Origin: an uncultured Clostridia bacterium
GTDB taxonomy: Bacteria; Bacillota; Clostridia; TANB77; CAG-508
Length of the DNA stretch: 20,904 nt
Direction: 5' to 3'
Assembly (NCBI GenBank): GCA_934131055.1
Contig: CAKOZB010000008.1
Coordinates: forward strand, 1-20,904
How positions within the stretch are numbered: the first letter of the stretch is position 1; every line of letters begins with the position of its first letter. The notes under the pieces are model-generated. The model searched no databases. It worked only from the letters and a program-made list of their open reading frames with translations, and had not been told where the DNA came from. The translations under genes and the position numbers were made by a program. Of the stretch, positions 1-8,796 are shown piece after piece.

Positions 1-1006
1 CTAGAAGAGTTCGCTTATTAGCTAAATTTGTCGTTCTATATTTTGCCTGCTCTATAACTGAGCTTATTAATTTTTTATTATACACTAAATCTACTAAAAT
101 CCATTTTGTAATCCATACTCCTAAATAACCTACTGCCCATAAAATACAACATTTTAATATTTCTAAATAAAATTTTTTGTATGTAGAATTTTCTTTATTT
201 TCAGTCATTGCATATATCAAAAGTGGTATACCTAATGTTACAATTGGAACTGTTAGAAAATCAAAAAAGCTAGTTAGTCCTCCTATAACCATAAAAAACA
301 TTAATTTATCTTTCACATCTCTAGATAGCAATATTATTGATGCAATTGTTGCAATCAAAAACACAGATGCACCTTGTAGTGAATTTCCAATATAAAAGTA
401 GTCACAAATTATCATTCCTAATAAGAATACAATAGCAGTTCCTAAATCTATTTTCTTATAAATTTTATACAGCATTATTAGTCCTAATATTGCAAATGCA
501 ATTAATAAGATATTTCTTATCTCCGTTATATTAAAGAAAATTAATAATGGTCTTAGAAAGATCAAATAACCGTGCCAATACCTTGCGTATTCAAAACTTT
601 CTGTGATGTCATTATTAATTGTATCATGTAATTCGCCAACTTGATTTAATCCTTCATATTTTGACGCAGATTTTAATTCACCTGTCGAATCCGGATATAT
701 TATTTCTGTTTTTCCGTCGATATAATTTTTTCGTGCCATCATTGCAGAGTAAAACGGTGTTTTAGTATCTATCGAAAATGCAGTATTAACCATTAAAGCA
801 TCAGTAAAATTGTCGAATTTCAATTTTATTCTTTTATTTTTTATTGTAATAAAATATAGATTTGTTTGCTTATCAAGTATTTCTGAACTTTCTTCTACTG
901 ATTTAGTTATCATTTTTTTCGGTATTAGTGATGTTATAGTTAATGCTAGGCAAAAGGCTATAATCATTATAATAAAGACCAATAAATATTTAAAAATTTT
1001 CTTCAT
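1..1006 (-). CDS. Polytopic membrane protein, C-terminus cut by the left window edge (family not recognised, GT-C-like layout)
   Basis: An open frame runs from ATG at 1006 to the left edge without a stop, giving about 335 residues. The N-terminus is one hydrophobic helix (about residues 5-28), followed by a soluble segment to about residue 150. That segment would lie outside the cell. Several hydrophobic helices then follow from about residue 150 to the edge. A stretch near residues 145-160 reads EYARYWHGYLIFLRPLL, which looks like the start of the membrane core. The layout (one helix, an extracytoplasmic domain, then many helices) matches the DUF2142-like gene at 1599-3539 and suggests a GT-C-type glycosyltransferase or a related surface-polysaccharide protein. 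I see no decisive motif. A GGGGAG ribosome site lies 12 bases upstream and overlaps the end of queH, so the gene is the last visible member of the operon. Existence is near certain; function is a guess. Confidence 0.8.
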   Translation of the reverse strand, partial: MKKIFKYLLVFIIMIIAFCLALTITSLIPKKMITKSVEESSEILDKQTNLYFITIKNKRIKLKFDNFTDALMVNTAFSIDTKTPFYSAMMARKNYIDGKTEIIYPDSTGELKSASKYEGLNQVGELHDTINNDITESFEYARYWHGYLIFLRPLLIFFNITEIRNILLIAFAILGLIMLYKIYKKIDLGTAIVFLLGMIICDYFYIGNSLQGASVFLIATIASIILLSRDVKDKLMFFMVIGGLTSFFDFLTVPIVTLGIPLLIYAMTENKENSTYKKFYLEILKCCILWAVGYLGVWITKWILVDLVYNKKLISSVIEQAKYRTTNLANKRTLL

Positions 1007-1023
1007 ATGTTAATTGAACTCCC

Positions 1024-1575
1024 CTATTCTTTATCTTTCTTAATCTGTTTACTATATCTGTCTTCCTCACTAAATATGCATCCACAATATTTTTGCATAT
1101 ATAATCCTAAATCGTGAGCCTTTTGATGTCCTTCCCAGAATCCAACTCTGAAATCTCTATATAAAAAATCTATTCCATACTCTTCACTATATTGTACCAT
1201 TAACTTTTTTATGAAATCGTGTTTTTGATATATGCTGTATAGCAATGTAGTCGTAACCGTATCATATCCATGTTCTTTGGCATATTCAAATGTTTTTCTT
1301 AGCCTAACTGGATAGCAGTAGTTTACACATCTCGCATTTAAGTTTTTTACAGCTTCCTTGCAAAACTCATCTAAGCCATATTCTTCTTCGAATATGGCTT
1401 GTACATTTATTGATTTTGTATATTCTTTTAGGCAGTCTCTACGTGCTTTGTATTCCGTGTATGGGTGGATATTGGGATTGTACCAATATGCTGTTGGCTC
1501 TATTCCCTCTTCTCTTAGTTTGTCTATGCAGTACACGCTACAAGGTGCACAGCATGTGTGCATTAATAATTTCAT
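1024..1575 (-). CDS. queH: Epoxyqueuosine reductase QueH (DUF208 family)
   Basis: This 183-residue cytosolic protein belongs to the QueH family, the non-homologous replacement of QueG. QueH reduces epoxyqueuosine to queuosine at the tRNA wobble position. The family cysteines are all visible: HTCCAPC at residues 6-12 (C8, C9, C12), RCVNYC at 82-87 (C83, C87), and YCGCIFSEEDRY at 163-174 (C164, C166). These bind the iron-sulfur cluster and metal in characterised members. The TTLLYSIYQKHD segment (109-120) and FRVGFWEGH (142-150) are also typical. The length is normal and the protein looks intact. The start has an AAAGGAG site at 1587-1593 with an 11-base spacer. The gene begins 23 bases after the DUF2142-like gene stops and ends 17 bases before the next gene, so it sits inside a glycan operon. 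No other queuosine gene is in the window. Confidence 0.95.
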   Translation of the reverse strand: MKLLMHTCCAPCSVYCIDKLREEGIEPTAYWYNPNIHPYTEYKARRDCLKEYTKSINVQAIFEEEYGLDEFCKEAVKNLNARCVNYCYPVRLRKTFEYAKEHGYDTVTTTLLYSIYQKHDFIKKLMVQYSEEYGIDFLYRDFRVGFWEGHQKAHDLGLYMQKYCGCIFSEEDRYSKQIKKDKE

Positions 1576-1598
1576 TGTTAGTTTTGCTCCTTTCAGTT

Positions 1599-3539
1599 TT
1601 ATAAGTGAAATATTATAACACCAAATATAATGTATGTAAGGAATATTAAACTATACAGACATATTATTTTTGTTAATTTATTTGGACTATATTCACTCTT
1701 AGCCTTAATATCACCCAGTAACAATAACATTATTGGCATTATTGGAATAAAATATCTGCCTTGTATTCCTTGTATTTCTAAACTTTCTATTTGAGTCCAC
1801 TGAACATAAAGAGAACAGAATATTAACCCAATAACTGTTACAGTTATTATTCCTAATACTATTTTTTGTCTGTTAGAAAACTTGTTTTTTATACTTTCAT
1901 CAGTTAGTGTTACAAACATAGTTAATGCTATAAATACTATAACAAATGTAGTTCCATCTACCTGGTCTCCCCATTCTAATTGATTTCCAAAAGCACTTAA
2001 CAAGTATTTACTTGAATTGTTATTTATTGTATATAATATCATTTGCCCAAATTTTATTGGATTTTTTATAGCTTCTAGTATCATTCGGCTTCCCGATTCT
2101 CCACCTCTTGAAATTAAGATGCTAAACCCAAATGTCAACCATGTAATGTTTATTAGTATTGTCAAGAATATGACTAATATATCTTCTTTTATTTTTTCAT
2201 TTAGTCCGCCATACTTTTCCTTTGGTATTACTAATATTAATAACACTAGAGGAAAATATACTATTTTACAACATGCTATTACGCAAGATAATATGCCAAT
2301 AATTATCTTATGCTTTTTACTTAGTAGTTTTATCTCTTTATTAAATGCAAGGTTTAATATATATGCTATGAAGAAATAACATATTGCGATAGTAAATCCA
2401 TCAGAAGAAAGAGTACTAAATCCTTCTATCGCAATAGGTATCATCGAGGTAAGTAACAAAATTTTCTTACCAAATGGCATCATCTTTATAGCTTTATATA
2501 ACAATATTATTGAAATAATAATATTGCTAAACCTTCCAAGATATATAAATATAACAGGTGACTTTGTTATCAATTTTGCTAAAAGCAACCCTACAAGAGT
2601 TCCTGTATATTGAACTGGATTATAAATTGATGTAGTTGTTATCCCTACACACACTTTAACATTAGAATCTATTTTTTCGTTACATTTCAATATTTCATAA
2701 TAAGGTTTATTAATTTTACTACCTATTGTCTCAAATGTGTTCTTAAATGCGGCTGGTACCATAATTTGATTTCCAGCTAATACTTCACCATTGACAATTC
2801 CATATTCTCTATAAAATTGAAGAGTTTCATCATGTCCACTTCCAAATGGTATTACTAAAGACATCATAATACAAAACATTGGAACAATCATTAAAAAAAC
2901 ATTTTCTTCTTTTATGTCTGTTTTATCAAAAATATATGATGCGATCAAGAATACTATAATTTCTAAAATTATTACTAATGTTATTATCAAAAGATGTTCT
3001 TCTTTACTATAATATCCTAGCCTCAAATATATTTCCTTGTCAATTTGCTCTCCATCCATAGTCACTTTGGTTGAACTGCCTATGTTTTTAAAGTATGGCA
3101 AATATGGTGCATTTGTATTGTATGATACAATTATTTTGTATAATTTATCTTTAGAATGTTTCTGCACATCAAAGTCAACTTTATATGATAGACTATATTG
3201 TAAATTTTCAACTCCAATACTCTTCTCACAAATTACATTTCCAGTGTCTACTTCTTCAATTTTTATATTTATAATTTGTGATAAATCATAATACATTTTC
3301 AGTTCTCTATAAAAGTTAATGTAAACATAGTTTAGCCCATCATGTTTTGAAGTAAATGTCTGTTCTTCTTTTATATCAGAATTTTCTGATTTTCCACTAT
3401 AATCATAGCGTATTAAATAATATTTTTCATTTTCGCTAAGTTCATACTTTGTAGTTTCCACTCTATATTTATACTCTATCAATAAAAATAAAAATATCAA
3501 TACTATTCCAAATATTATTTTTATCTTTTTGTTTCTCAT
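1599..3539 (-). CDS. DUF2142-like multi-spanning membrane protein (GT-C-type, surface polysaccharide)
   Basis: This 646-residue integral membrane protein has one N-terminal helix (about 7-22) and a beta-rich extracytoplasmic domain (about 23-180). About ten helices then make up the rest. Typical DUF2142 signs are the GSGHDETLQFYREYGI segment (H236-D237-E238, in the first outer loop after the second helix), FSTLSSDGFTIA with SSD at 378-380, and GIQGRYFIPIMPIMLLLLG near the C-terminus. DUF2142 proteins are found in cell-wall polysaccharide loci and are thought to be GT-C-fold sugar transferases working on the outer face of the membrane. The acidic DE pair would match the catalytic or donor-binding site of that fold. 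The start at 3539 has an AGGGGG site with a 7-8 base spacer. Only 30 bases separate it from the upstream GT-C gene, so the two are co-transcribed. Substrate is unknown; the family call is from motif recall, not a search. Confidence 0.75.
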   Translation of the reverse strand: MRNKKIKIIFGIVLIFLFLLIEYKYRVETTKYELSENEKYYLIRYDYSGKSENSDIKEEQTFTSKHDGLNYVYINFYRELKMYYDLSQIINIKIEEVDTGNVICEKSIGVENLQYSLSYKVDFDVQKHSKDKLYKIIVSYNTNAPYLPYFKNIGSSTKVTMDGEQIDKEIYLRLGYYSKEEHLLIITLVIILEIIVFLIASYIFDKTDIKEENVFLMIVPMFCIMMSLVIPFGSGHDETLQFYREYGIVNGEVLAGNQIMVPAAFKNTFETIGSKINKPYYEILKCNEKIDSNVKVCVGITTTSIYNPVQYTGTLVGLLLAKLITKSPVIFIYLGRFSNIIISIILLYKAIKMMPFGKKILLLTSMIPIAIEGFSTLSSDGFTIAICYFFIAYILNLAFNKEIKLLSKKHKIIIGILSCVIACCKIVYFPLVLLILVIPKEKYGGLNEKIKEDILVIFLTILINITWLTFGFSILISRGGESGSRMILEAIKNPIKFGQMILYTINNNSSKYLLSAFGNQLEWGDQVDGTTFVIVFIALTMFVTLTDESIKNKFSNRQKIVLGIITVTVIGLIFCSLYVQWTQIESLEIQGIQGRYFIPIMPIMLLLLGDIKAKSEYSPNKLTKIICLYSLIFLTYIIFGVIIFHL

Positions 3540-3569
3540 TATATATCCCCCTAGATTAGTTTCAATTTT

Positions 3570-4997
3570 TTACATTTTCTTAGCAACACATATCTTATTC
3601 TTCTTGAAATTTTGTATTGGAACTAAACATACTGTAATTAATGCTAACAAATTAATATATAAAACACCTAATACTTGTGCTTCACTATGTAGTGCAAAAA
3701 ATGCAATATATGACACCTCCACAGCATAAGACAAGTTTATTGTTAGTCTTATATTTTTTCCATTTAAAAACATTATTGTTGGAAATAGCCACAATATATA
3801 CCAAGAGTTGAAGTTCGTTATTAATATGAATGTGAATATATACAATAAAGAGTTGTATTGTCTTATATATTTTGAAAACGACTTTTTCTCATTATTTATT
3901 ATCAATTTAATTACTGTACTTATATATATTTCTGCAAAAATAACTAGTAAAACTACTTTAAAAATTTTCATTGCATCTAATCCAAATAAATAATAAAATA
4001 CCAACATTATAGACCTGTTATATTTTGCCTGTTGTATAAATAATCCTGCAAATATGTTCAAATCCCTTACATATATTGCATAAAATCCTGTAAGTATTAC
4101 TATAAATTCCAGTCCATACAATATGCAATATTTTATTTTCTCTGGTATGCTTTTTTCTCTTACATAATATAAAATTATAAAAGGCAATATTAATATTCCT
4201 AAATATTTTATGGCTGTTGCCATTGCCACAAACGCAACTGATAATAGTAAATTTTTCTTTTTTGTAGCAAAGTATATTGCAAGTAATATAAATAAAACTA
4301 TAAAGATATCATTATGTACATTTGATAAAGACTCGAATAATATTGCTGGATTCAAGCCATAAATCAAAACAAATTTCTTTTTATGGGTTATCTTCCAAAT
4401 TAATAAGCAATTTATTAAATGAACTATTAGATTAGTCCCCTTAAATATAGCTAATGCCACATCAATGTTACCAAATGAAATACTGGTTAATAATTTGCAA
4501 ATTAAAGTCCAAAGTGGCCCATATACAACTGTTTCGTATCTCCAACAGTTTGCAACTTTATTTTGCATTTGGTCTTTTATTTGATATTCATCACTAATTT
4601 GTCCAACTGATTTGTAATATGGATTTTCATGATAATGTGAATCTGACCAGCCATTTGCTATATATGAATATACATCTGTACTTGTATATGGAATAATTAG
4701 TGCAAATAGGACTGAAATTATACAAAGCGAAATAATTAATTGTCTCTTATTTTTGAATATTTTATTGCAATACTTTATCACTAACATATACAAAACGAAC
4801 ATTATCGACATAAGCCCAACGAAGCATACAGTATTTATCCCTTTTAGAAATGCTGTGTTAGGTATCTTAAAAATAAATGTCCACTGATAAGTAAATCTAT
4901 AAATTGATTGATTTTCTACTAAATATATTATTGATGGCATTGCAAAACAGATAACTACGGCAATAAATAATATTAGCACCCACTTTTTATTTTTCAT
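3570..4997 (-). CDS. GT-C polyprenyl-phosphate-sugar-dependent glycosyltransferase (MptB/GT87-like)
   Basis: This 475-residue protein has about 11-13 membrane helices. The first outer loop carries IPYTSTDVYSYIANGW (D108 from the chosen start), an NPYY at 125-128, and YGPLW at 159-163. LNPAILFE is followed by HND at 228-230. An aspartate in the first loop, NPY and YGPLW are the signature of the MptA/MptB and DUF2029/GT87 transferases, which use a polyprenyl-phosphate sugar (mannose in actinobacteria) and add it to a glycan outside the membrane. The frame can be extended seven codons to a TTG at 5018. That TTG lies beside the GGAAGGA sequence that serves as ribosome site for the ATG at 4997 (12-base spacer), so I chose the ATG. 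It follows ruvB and precedes the DUF2142-like gene. Sugar and acceptor cannot be read from the sequence. Confidence 0.8.
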   Translation of the reverse strand: MKNKKWVLILFIAVVICFAMPSIIYLVENQSIYRFTYQWTFIFKIPNTAFLKGINTVCFVGLMSIMFVLYMLVIKYCNKIFKNKRQLIISLCIISVLFALIIPYTSTDVYSYIANGWSDSHYHENPYYKSVGQISDEYQIKDQMQNKVANCWRYETVVYGPLWTLICKLLTSISFGNIDVALAIFKGTNLIVHLINCLLIWKITHKKKFVLIYGLNPAILFESLSNVHNDIFIVLFILLAIYFATKKKNLLLSVAFVAMATAIKYLGILILPFIILYYVREKSIPEKIKYCILYGLEFIVILTGFYAIYVRDLNIFAGLFIQQAKYNRSIMLVFYYLFGLDAMKIFKVVLLVIFAEIYISTVIKLIINNEKKSFSKYIRQYNSLLYIFTFILITNFNSWYILWLFPTIMFLNGKNIRLTINLSYAVEVSYIAFFALHSEAQVLGVLYINLLALITVCLVPIQNFKKNKICVAKKM

Positions 4998-5009
4998 ATG
5001 ACTATTATT

Positions 5010-5016
5010 TCCTTCC
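5010..5016 (-). promoter_or_regulatory. Ribosome binding site deciding the 4997 start
   Basis: GGAAGGA on the minus strand lies 12 bases before ATG 4997. It forms codons 2-3 of the longer TTG-initiated frame (5018), so the longer frame would have its ribosome site inside the coding sequence and none in front of it. Confidence 0.6.
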
Positions 5017-5030
5017 AAATATATAATTTT

Positions 5031-6041
5031 TTACAATTGTAATTGGTATGATGCCCCAATATGTTTATATGCTGCTGGCAATGGGACTCTTCCTCTCTGC
5101 GTTCTAGATATAAAACCAATCTGTATTAAATATGGTTCATAAACATCTTCCAATGTATCTATGTCTTCACCAACCGTTGTTGCCAAAGCCTCTATTCCAA
5201 TAGGTTTTCCTTGATATTTTATTATCATAGTTTCTAGAATTTTCCTATCTATTTCATCTAACCCTAATTCATCTATTTCTAGTTTATTTAATGCTGTTTT
5301 TGCAATTTTTAAATCTATTTTACCATTTCCTAGAACCATAGCATAATCTCTAACTCTTTTTAATAATCTATTTGCAATTCTAGGAGTTCCTCTAGATCTT
5401 CTTGCAATTTCACTACTTGCTTCTTCATCAATTTCTACACATAGTATTTTGGCAGACCTGTTTATTATTTTAATTAAGTCTTTCTCATCATATAATTCTA
5501 ATCTATGTACTATACCAAATCTATCTCTTAATGGAGTAGTAAGAGAACCTGCTTTTGTTGTAGCTCCAATTAATGTAAACGGTGGCAGATTTATTCTTAT
5601 AGATTTTGCCGTTGGTCCTTTTCCAATTATAATGTCTAAAACATAATCTTCTAGGGCTGGATATAAAATTTCCTCTACATTTTTATTTAAACGATGAATC
5701 TCGTCTATAAATATGACCTCATTTGGAGTTAAATTTGTTAATAACGCTGCAAGATCTCCAGGTTTTGTTATTGCTGGTCCAGATGTAATTTTTAATTTTG
5801 CTCCCATCTCATTTGCAATTATTCCAGCAAGTGTAGTCTTACCAAGTCCTGGAGGGCCATATAATAGCACATGGTCTAATGCTTCTTCTCTCTTTTTCGC
5901 AGCCTCTATATAAACTTTCATACTCTCTTTTACTTTAGTTTGTCCAATGTACTCTTCTAATAACTGGGGTCTTAAAGTTGTTTCGAGCGTTTCTTCATTG
6001 TTATCTTCAATGCCTGGATTCATTATTAATTTTTCCTTCAT
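5031..6041 (-). CDS. ruvB: Holliday junction branch migration ATPase RuvB
   Basis: RuvB is the hexameric AAA+ motor that drives branch migration of Holliday junctions with RuvA and RuvC. The 336-residue length is normal. Visible motifs are Walker [10 protein letters not shown] (62-70), Walker B FIDEIH (111-116), sensor 1 GATTKAG (159-165), the arginine finger in RDRFG (172-176), sensor 2 [10 protein letters not shown] (217-226), and the C-terminal winged helix (about 262-326) with RTQRGR. Everything needed for activity is present. The start at 6041 has an AGAAAGG site (6053-6059) that overlaps the stop codon of the upstream GT-C gene, so the two are translationally close and share a transcript. 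The odd point is context: ruvA and ruvC are not adjacent, and both neighbours are sugar-transferase membrane proteins. Confidence 0.98.
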   Translation of the reverse strand: MKEKLIMNPGIEDNNEETLETTLRPQLLEEYIGQTKVKESMKVYIEAAKKREEALDHVLLYGPPGLGKTTLAGIIANEMGAKLKITSGPAITKPGDLAALLTNLTPNEVIFIDEIHRLNKNVEEILYPALEDYVLDIIIGKGPTAKSIRINLPPFTLIGATTKAGSLTTPLRDRFGIVHRLELYDEKDLIKIINRSAKILCVEIDEEASSEIARRSRGTPRIANRLLKRVRDYAMVLGNGKIDLKIAKTALNKLEIDELGLDEIDRKILETMIIKYQGKPIGIEALATTVGEDIDTLEDVYEPYLIQIGFISRTQRGRVPLPAAYKHIGASYQLQL

Positions 6042-6057
6042 TATATAATATGCCTTT

Positions 6058-7749
6058 CTAATAGTTTTTTATTATTTTGTATGTTCCATATTCGTTTGTT
6101 GTAGTTCCCGTCACCTGCATTTTTTCAATATTTTCGGTGTATCTTTTATTTATAACGACTATATATTTTTTTCTACTATTTATCATATCTATAGTTTCTT
6201 CTGTTAATGCTCTCTCCCAGAAACTATAATCATCAAAAGAAAAAATAGATACTTTATGTGGTATGTTTATTTGTGGATTCTTGTTCTTCGTCTCTGCCAA
6301 TTCATATGGAGATATCTTTTTCTCTAATAACGGATATATATATGGCTCTGCCTTATAATGTACTATAAAATATTTATCAGCATCTATATTATTCGGGTCA
6401 GCTTCGATCTGCTCTGTTATAGTATAAATTTCCTTATCTGAATATGGCTCATTTGCATTTTTTATATCTGTTTTAGCCGTATCAAAATATTCTATTTCAA
6501 AGTTTATAAATAGTACACATAATATTGTAAGCACTATACTTGGTATTATATAAGATTTTTCACAAAGTTTAATTATTCCAATTGTAGTTACATATAGTAA
6601 CGGAATATACACTATATTAATTTTATTTATTGAACCAATCTCTACAGTTAAGTTAGTAATGTATAAAACCAAAAATGTTATAGTCAAGAAACCATCTAGA
6701 CTAAATTTTCTTCTTGCTAAACTAAATATAAAATCTGATATTCCTTCAATTAATCCGGCTATAAAGAATGGTATTATAAAAATATAAATACTATTCTTAT
6801 TGATAAATACTTTTCTTATTGCTTCTGTTCCATACTTAAAAATATTAAATACTTGTATTTCTCCTTCTCTGTAAAAAGGCAATTTAGGAATTGTAAATAT
6901 TCCTAATCTTGTTTCAGATACATATCCACGGTTTAATAATATTAAGTATATTAGAGGCATTGCCAATATTACAATTGGAATTCCAAGTATGATTATTTGT
7001 TTAAATTTTATATTTTTCATATATAAAGAATAGATAATGTAGAAAAGTAAAAATACAGGAATCAGTATCCATGAAAGTGCATACGTATACAAAGTTATTC
7101 CTATTAGAATCCCAGCAATTGCATAATGCCAGTTTTTATTTGCGGTTAATAGTAATAATATATCTAGCATTAACATTGGAGCTAATAAATTACAATCAAG
7201 CCCCCACCTCGACGCCTCAATGTGCCATGGGCATATAATTATTAAAAACGCATATAAGAGTGCTGTTTTTTTGTCTTTAAATTTATCTACTAGCACATAC
7301 GAAACTATAATTCCCATTATAAAAAATATTAGTTCTGGTAACCTATACGATACAATATTGGCTCCAAATAGTTTTATAAACGGAATTGTTGAATATGCAT
7401 ATAAGGCACTTTGTCCACCTCCAAAATTTATAAGATACAGAGGCCATTTGTTTAAATATCTGTCAACACCGTAATTTGCAAGACAATATGCATCATACGC
7501 TGCTCCTGCCTCATCAACTCCAATATATTCTGGAATCTTTCCAAATTTATACAATCTTGTTATTGCCATTACAAGTATAAGTATAGTTAAAATCCATTTA
7601 TAATTCTTATTTATAAAATTATCTTTTTTATTTTCTATTTCATTTATGGTATCTTTATGTAAATTGTATTCCAACATATATTTTTGAGTGATTTTTATTA
7701 TTGCACTAAAAAAAATCACTACAATGGTTATTAATGCTTGTATTTTCAT
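6058..7749 (-). CDS. GT-C membrane glycosyltransferase (PMT_2/ArnT-like)
   Basis: This 563-residue integral membrane protein starts with a helix (about 3-19), a short charged cytoplasmic segment, and a second helix (about 51-65). The first large outer loop then holds [14 protein letters not shown] with the D79-E80 pair typical of PMT_2/GT39 and GT83 enzymes. [10 protein letters not shown] (130-139) and [16 protein letters not shown] (about 175-190) are also characteristic of ArnT-like transferases. The C-terminal about 150 residues form a soluble, probably extracellular, domain. Such enzymes take a sugar from a polyprenyl-phosphate carrier and add it to lipid, polymer or protein outside the membrane. 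The gene directly upstream encodes a GtrB/CsbB-like synthase that makes such donors, so the pair may work together. The start has AAGGAAGG at 7762-7770. The stop overlaps the ruvB ribosome site. Donor and acceptor are unknown. Confidence 0.8.
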   Translation of the reverse strand: MKIQALITIVVIFFSAIIKITQKYMLEYNLHKDTINEIENKKDNFINKNYKWILTILILVMAITRLYKFGKIPEYIGVDEAGAAYDAYCLANYGVDRYLNKWPLYLINFGGGQSALYAYSTIPFIKLFGANIVSYRLPELIFFIMGIIVSYVLVDKFKDKKTALLYAFLIIICPWHIEASRWGLDCNLLAPMLMLDILLLLTANKNWHYAIAGILIGITLYTYALSWILIPVFLLFYIIYSLYMKNIKFKQIIILGIPIVILAMPLIYLILLNRGYVSETRLGIFTIPKLPFYREGEIQVFNIFKYGTEAIRKVFINKNSIYIFIIPFFIAGLIEGISDFIFSLARRKFSLDGFLTITFLVLYITNLTVEIGSINKINIVYIPLLYVTTIGIIKLCEKSYIIPSIVLTILCVLFINFEIEYFDTAKTDIKNANEPYSDKEIYTITEQIEADPNNIDADKYFIVHYKAEPYIYPLLEKKISPYELAETKNKNPQINIPHKVSIFSFDDYSFWERALTEETIDMINSRKKYIVVINKRYTENIEKMQVTGTTTNEYGTYKIIKNY

Positions 7750-7826
7750 TTTTAGTTATGTTCCTTCCTTAATAAGACAAGCCTTATTTTCTTTTGTATA
7801 TTTCACATTACTCTTGCTTTATATTT

Positions 7827-8774
7827 TTATTTGTCATTCATTTCTTTTTCTCCATTATATTCGTTTACCAAATATAATGGTCTATTTTTTGATTCATTAA
7901 ATATTCTTCCTAAATATTCTCCCATAATTCCAATTAGTATTATTTGTATTCCAGAGAAAAATAATATTAGTAATATGATTGCTTGGAATGCTTGTATTGC
8001 AGTATGAGTAACACATGCTTTTACAATTACATATATGAAATATATAAATAATGCTAAAAATGTTGGAATACTCAAGAACGTTGATATTCTAAGTGGTGAT
8101 GTTGTAAATGATGTAATTCCATCTATTGCTAAATCTATCAATTTTTTGTAGTTCCATTTTGTTTTTCCGGCAATACGTGGGTCTCTATCATACATTATTT
8201 CTTTCTTGTTATAACCAATCCAGCTAAACATGCTTTTAGAGCATCTACCTGTTTCTCTCATTTTTTTCAATGCATTTACACATCTTCTATCTAATAATCT
8301 AAAGTCTCCTGTATCTTTTTGTATTTCAACCTTTGTTAGACTTTGTAATACTCTATAGTACATTTTTGATGTGAATTTTTTTAGCCATGTTTCGCCTGCT
8401 CTTGACCTTCTCTTTGCATACACATCATCATAGCCTTGTTCCCATAATTTTATCATTTCTGGAATAAGCTCTGGTGGGTCTTGAAGGTCTGCATCCATTA
8501 TTATTACACAATCTCCAGTTGCATAGTCAAGACCTGCTATCATTCCAATTTCTTTTCCAAAATTTCTTGAAAAGTCTACATAGCATACTCTTTTGTCTTG
8601 TTCTCTTAATTTCTTTATTTCATTTAATGTATTATCTTTGCTTCCATCGTTTACAAATAATAATTCGAATTCATAATCTTTTACTTCATTCATTATTTTG
8701 CTAACTCTTTCATATAAGAAAGGTAATGATTCTTCTTCATTATACGCTGGTACTAAAATTGTAATCTTTTTCAT
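7827..8774 (-). CDS. GtrB/CsbB-like polyprenyl-phosphate glycosyltransferase (GT2, DPM1 type)
   Basis: This 315-residue protein has an N-terminal GT-A domain and two C-terminal membrane helices (about 231-252 and 262-290). It begins with ITILVPAYNEEESL, followed by VNDGSKDNT (41-49), the metal-binding MDADLQDPPE (D94, D96), TGDFRLLDRR (155-164) and the segment RIAGKTKWNYKKL near 200-212. This is the layout of GtrB, CsbB and ArnC, which move a sugar from UDP or GDP to undecaprenyl phosphate on the inner face of the membrane. In known systems a flippase turns the product over and a GT-C protein uses it. The GT-C gene at 6058-7749 follows directly. No small four-helix GtrA-like flippase is seen here. 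The ribosome site is AAAAGGA, and the gene starts 22 bases after the stop of tagO. Confidence 0.9.
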   Translation of the reverse strand: MKKITILVPAYNEEESLPFLYERVSKIMNEVKDYEFELLFVNDGSKDNTLNEIKKLREQDKRVCYVDFSRNFGKEIGMIAGLDYATGDCVIIMDADLQDPPELIPEMIKLWEQGYDDVYAKRRSRAGETWLKKFTSKMYYRVLQSLTKVEIQKDTGDFRLLDRRCVNALKKMRETGRCSKSMFSWIGYNKKEIMYDRDPRIAGKTKWNYKKLIDLAIDGITSFTTSPLRISTFLSIPTFLALFIYFIYVIVKACVTHTAIQAFQAIILLILFFSGIQIILIGIMGEYLGRIFNESKNRPLYLVNEYNGEKEMNDK

Positions 8775-8796
8775 ATTATCGTCCTTTTCTACAAAT

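Noticed and set aside
177..2379. Plus-strand open frames inside the left part (for example 177-395, 1358-1618, 2017-2379) as real genes.
   Set aside because: Each lies antisense to a well-supported minus-strand gene, lacks a convincing ribosome site and gives no recognisable protein.
7771..7788. Inverted repeat AATAAG-6-CTTATT before the GT-C gene at 6058-7749, as a terminator.
   Set aside because: The stem is six mostly AT pairs and no T run follows it on the minus strand, so it is probably chance.
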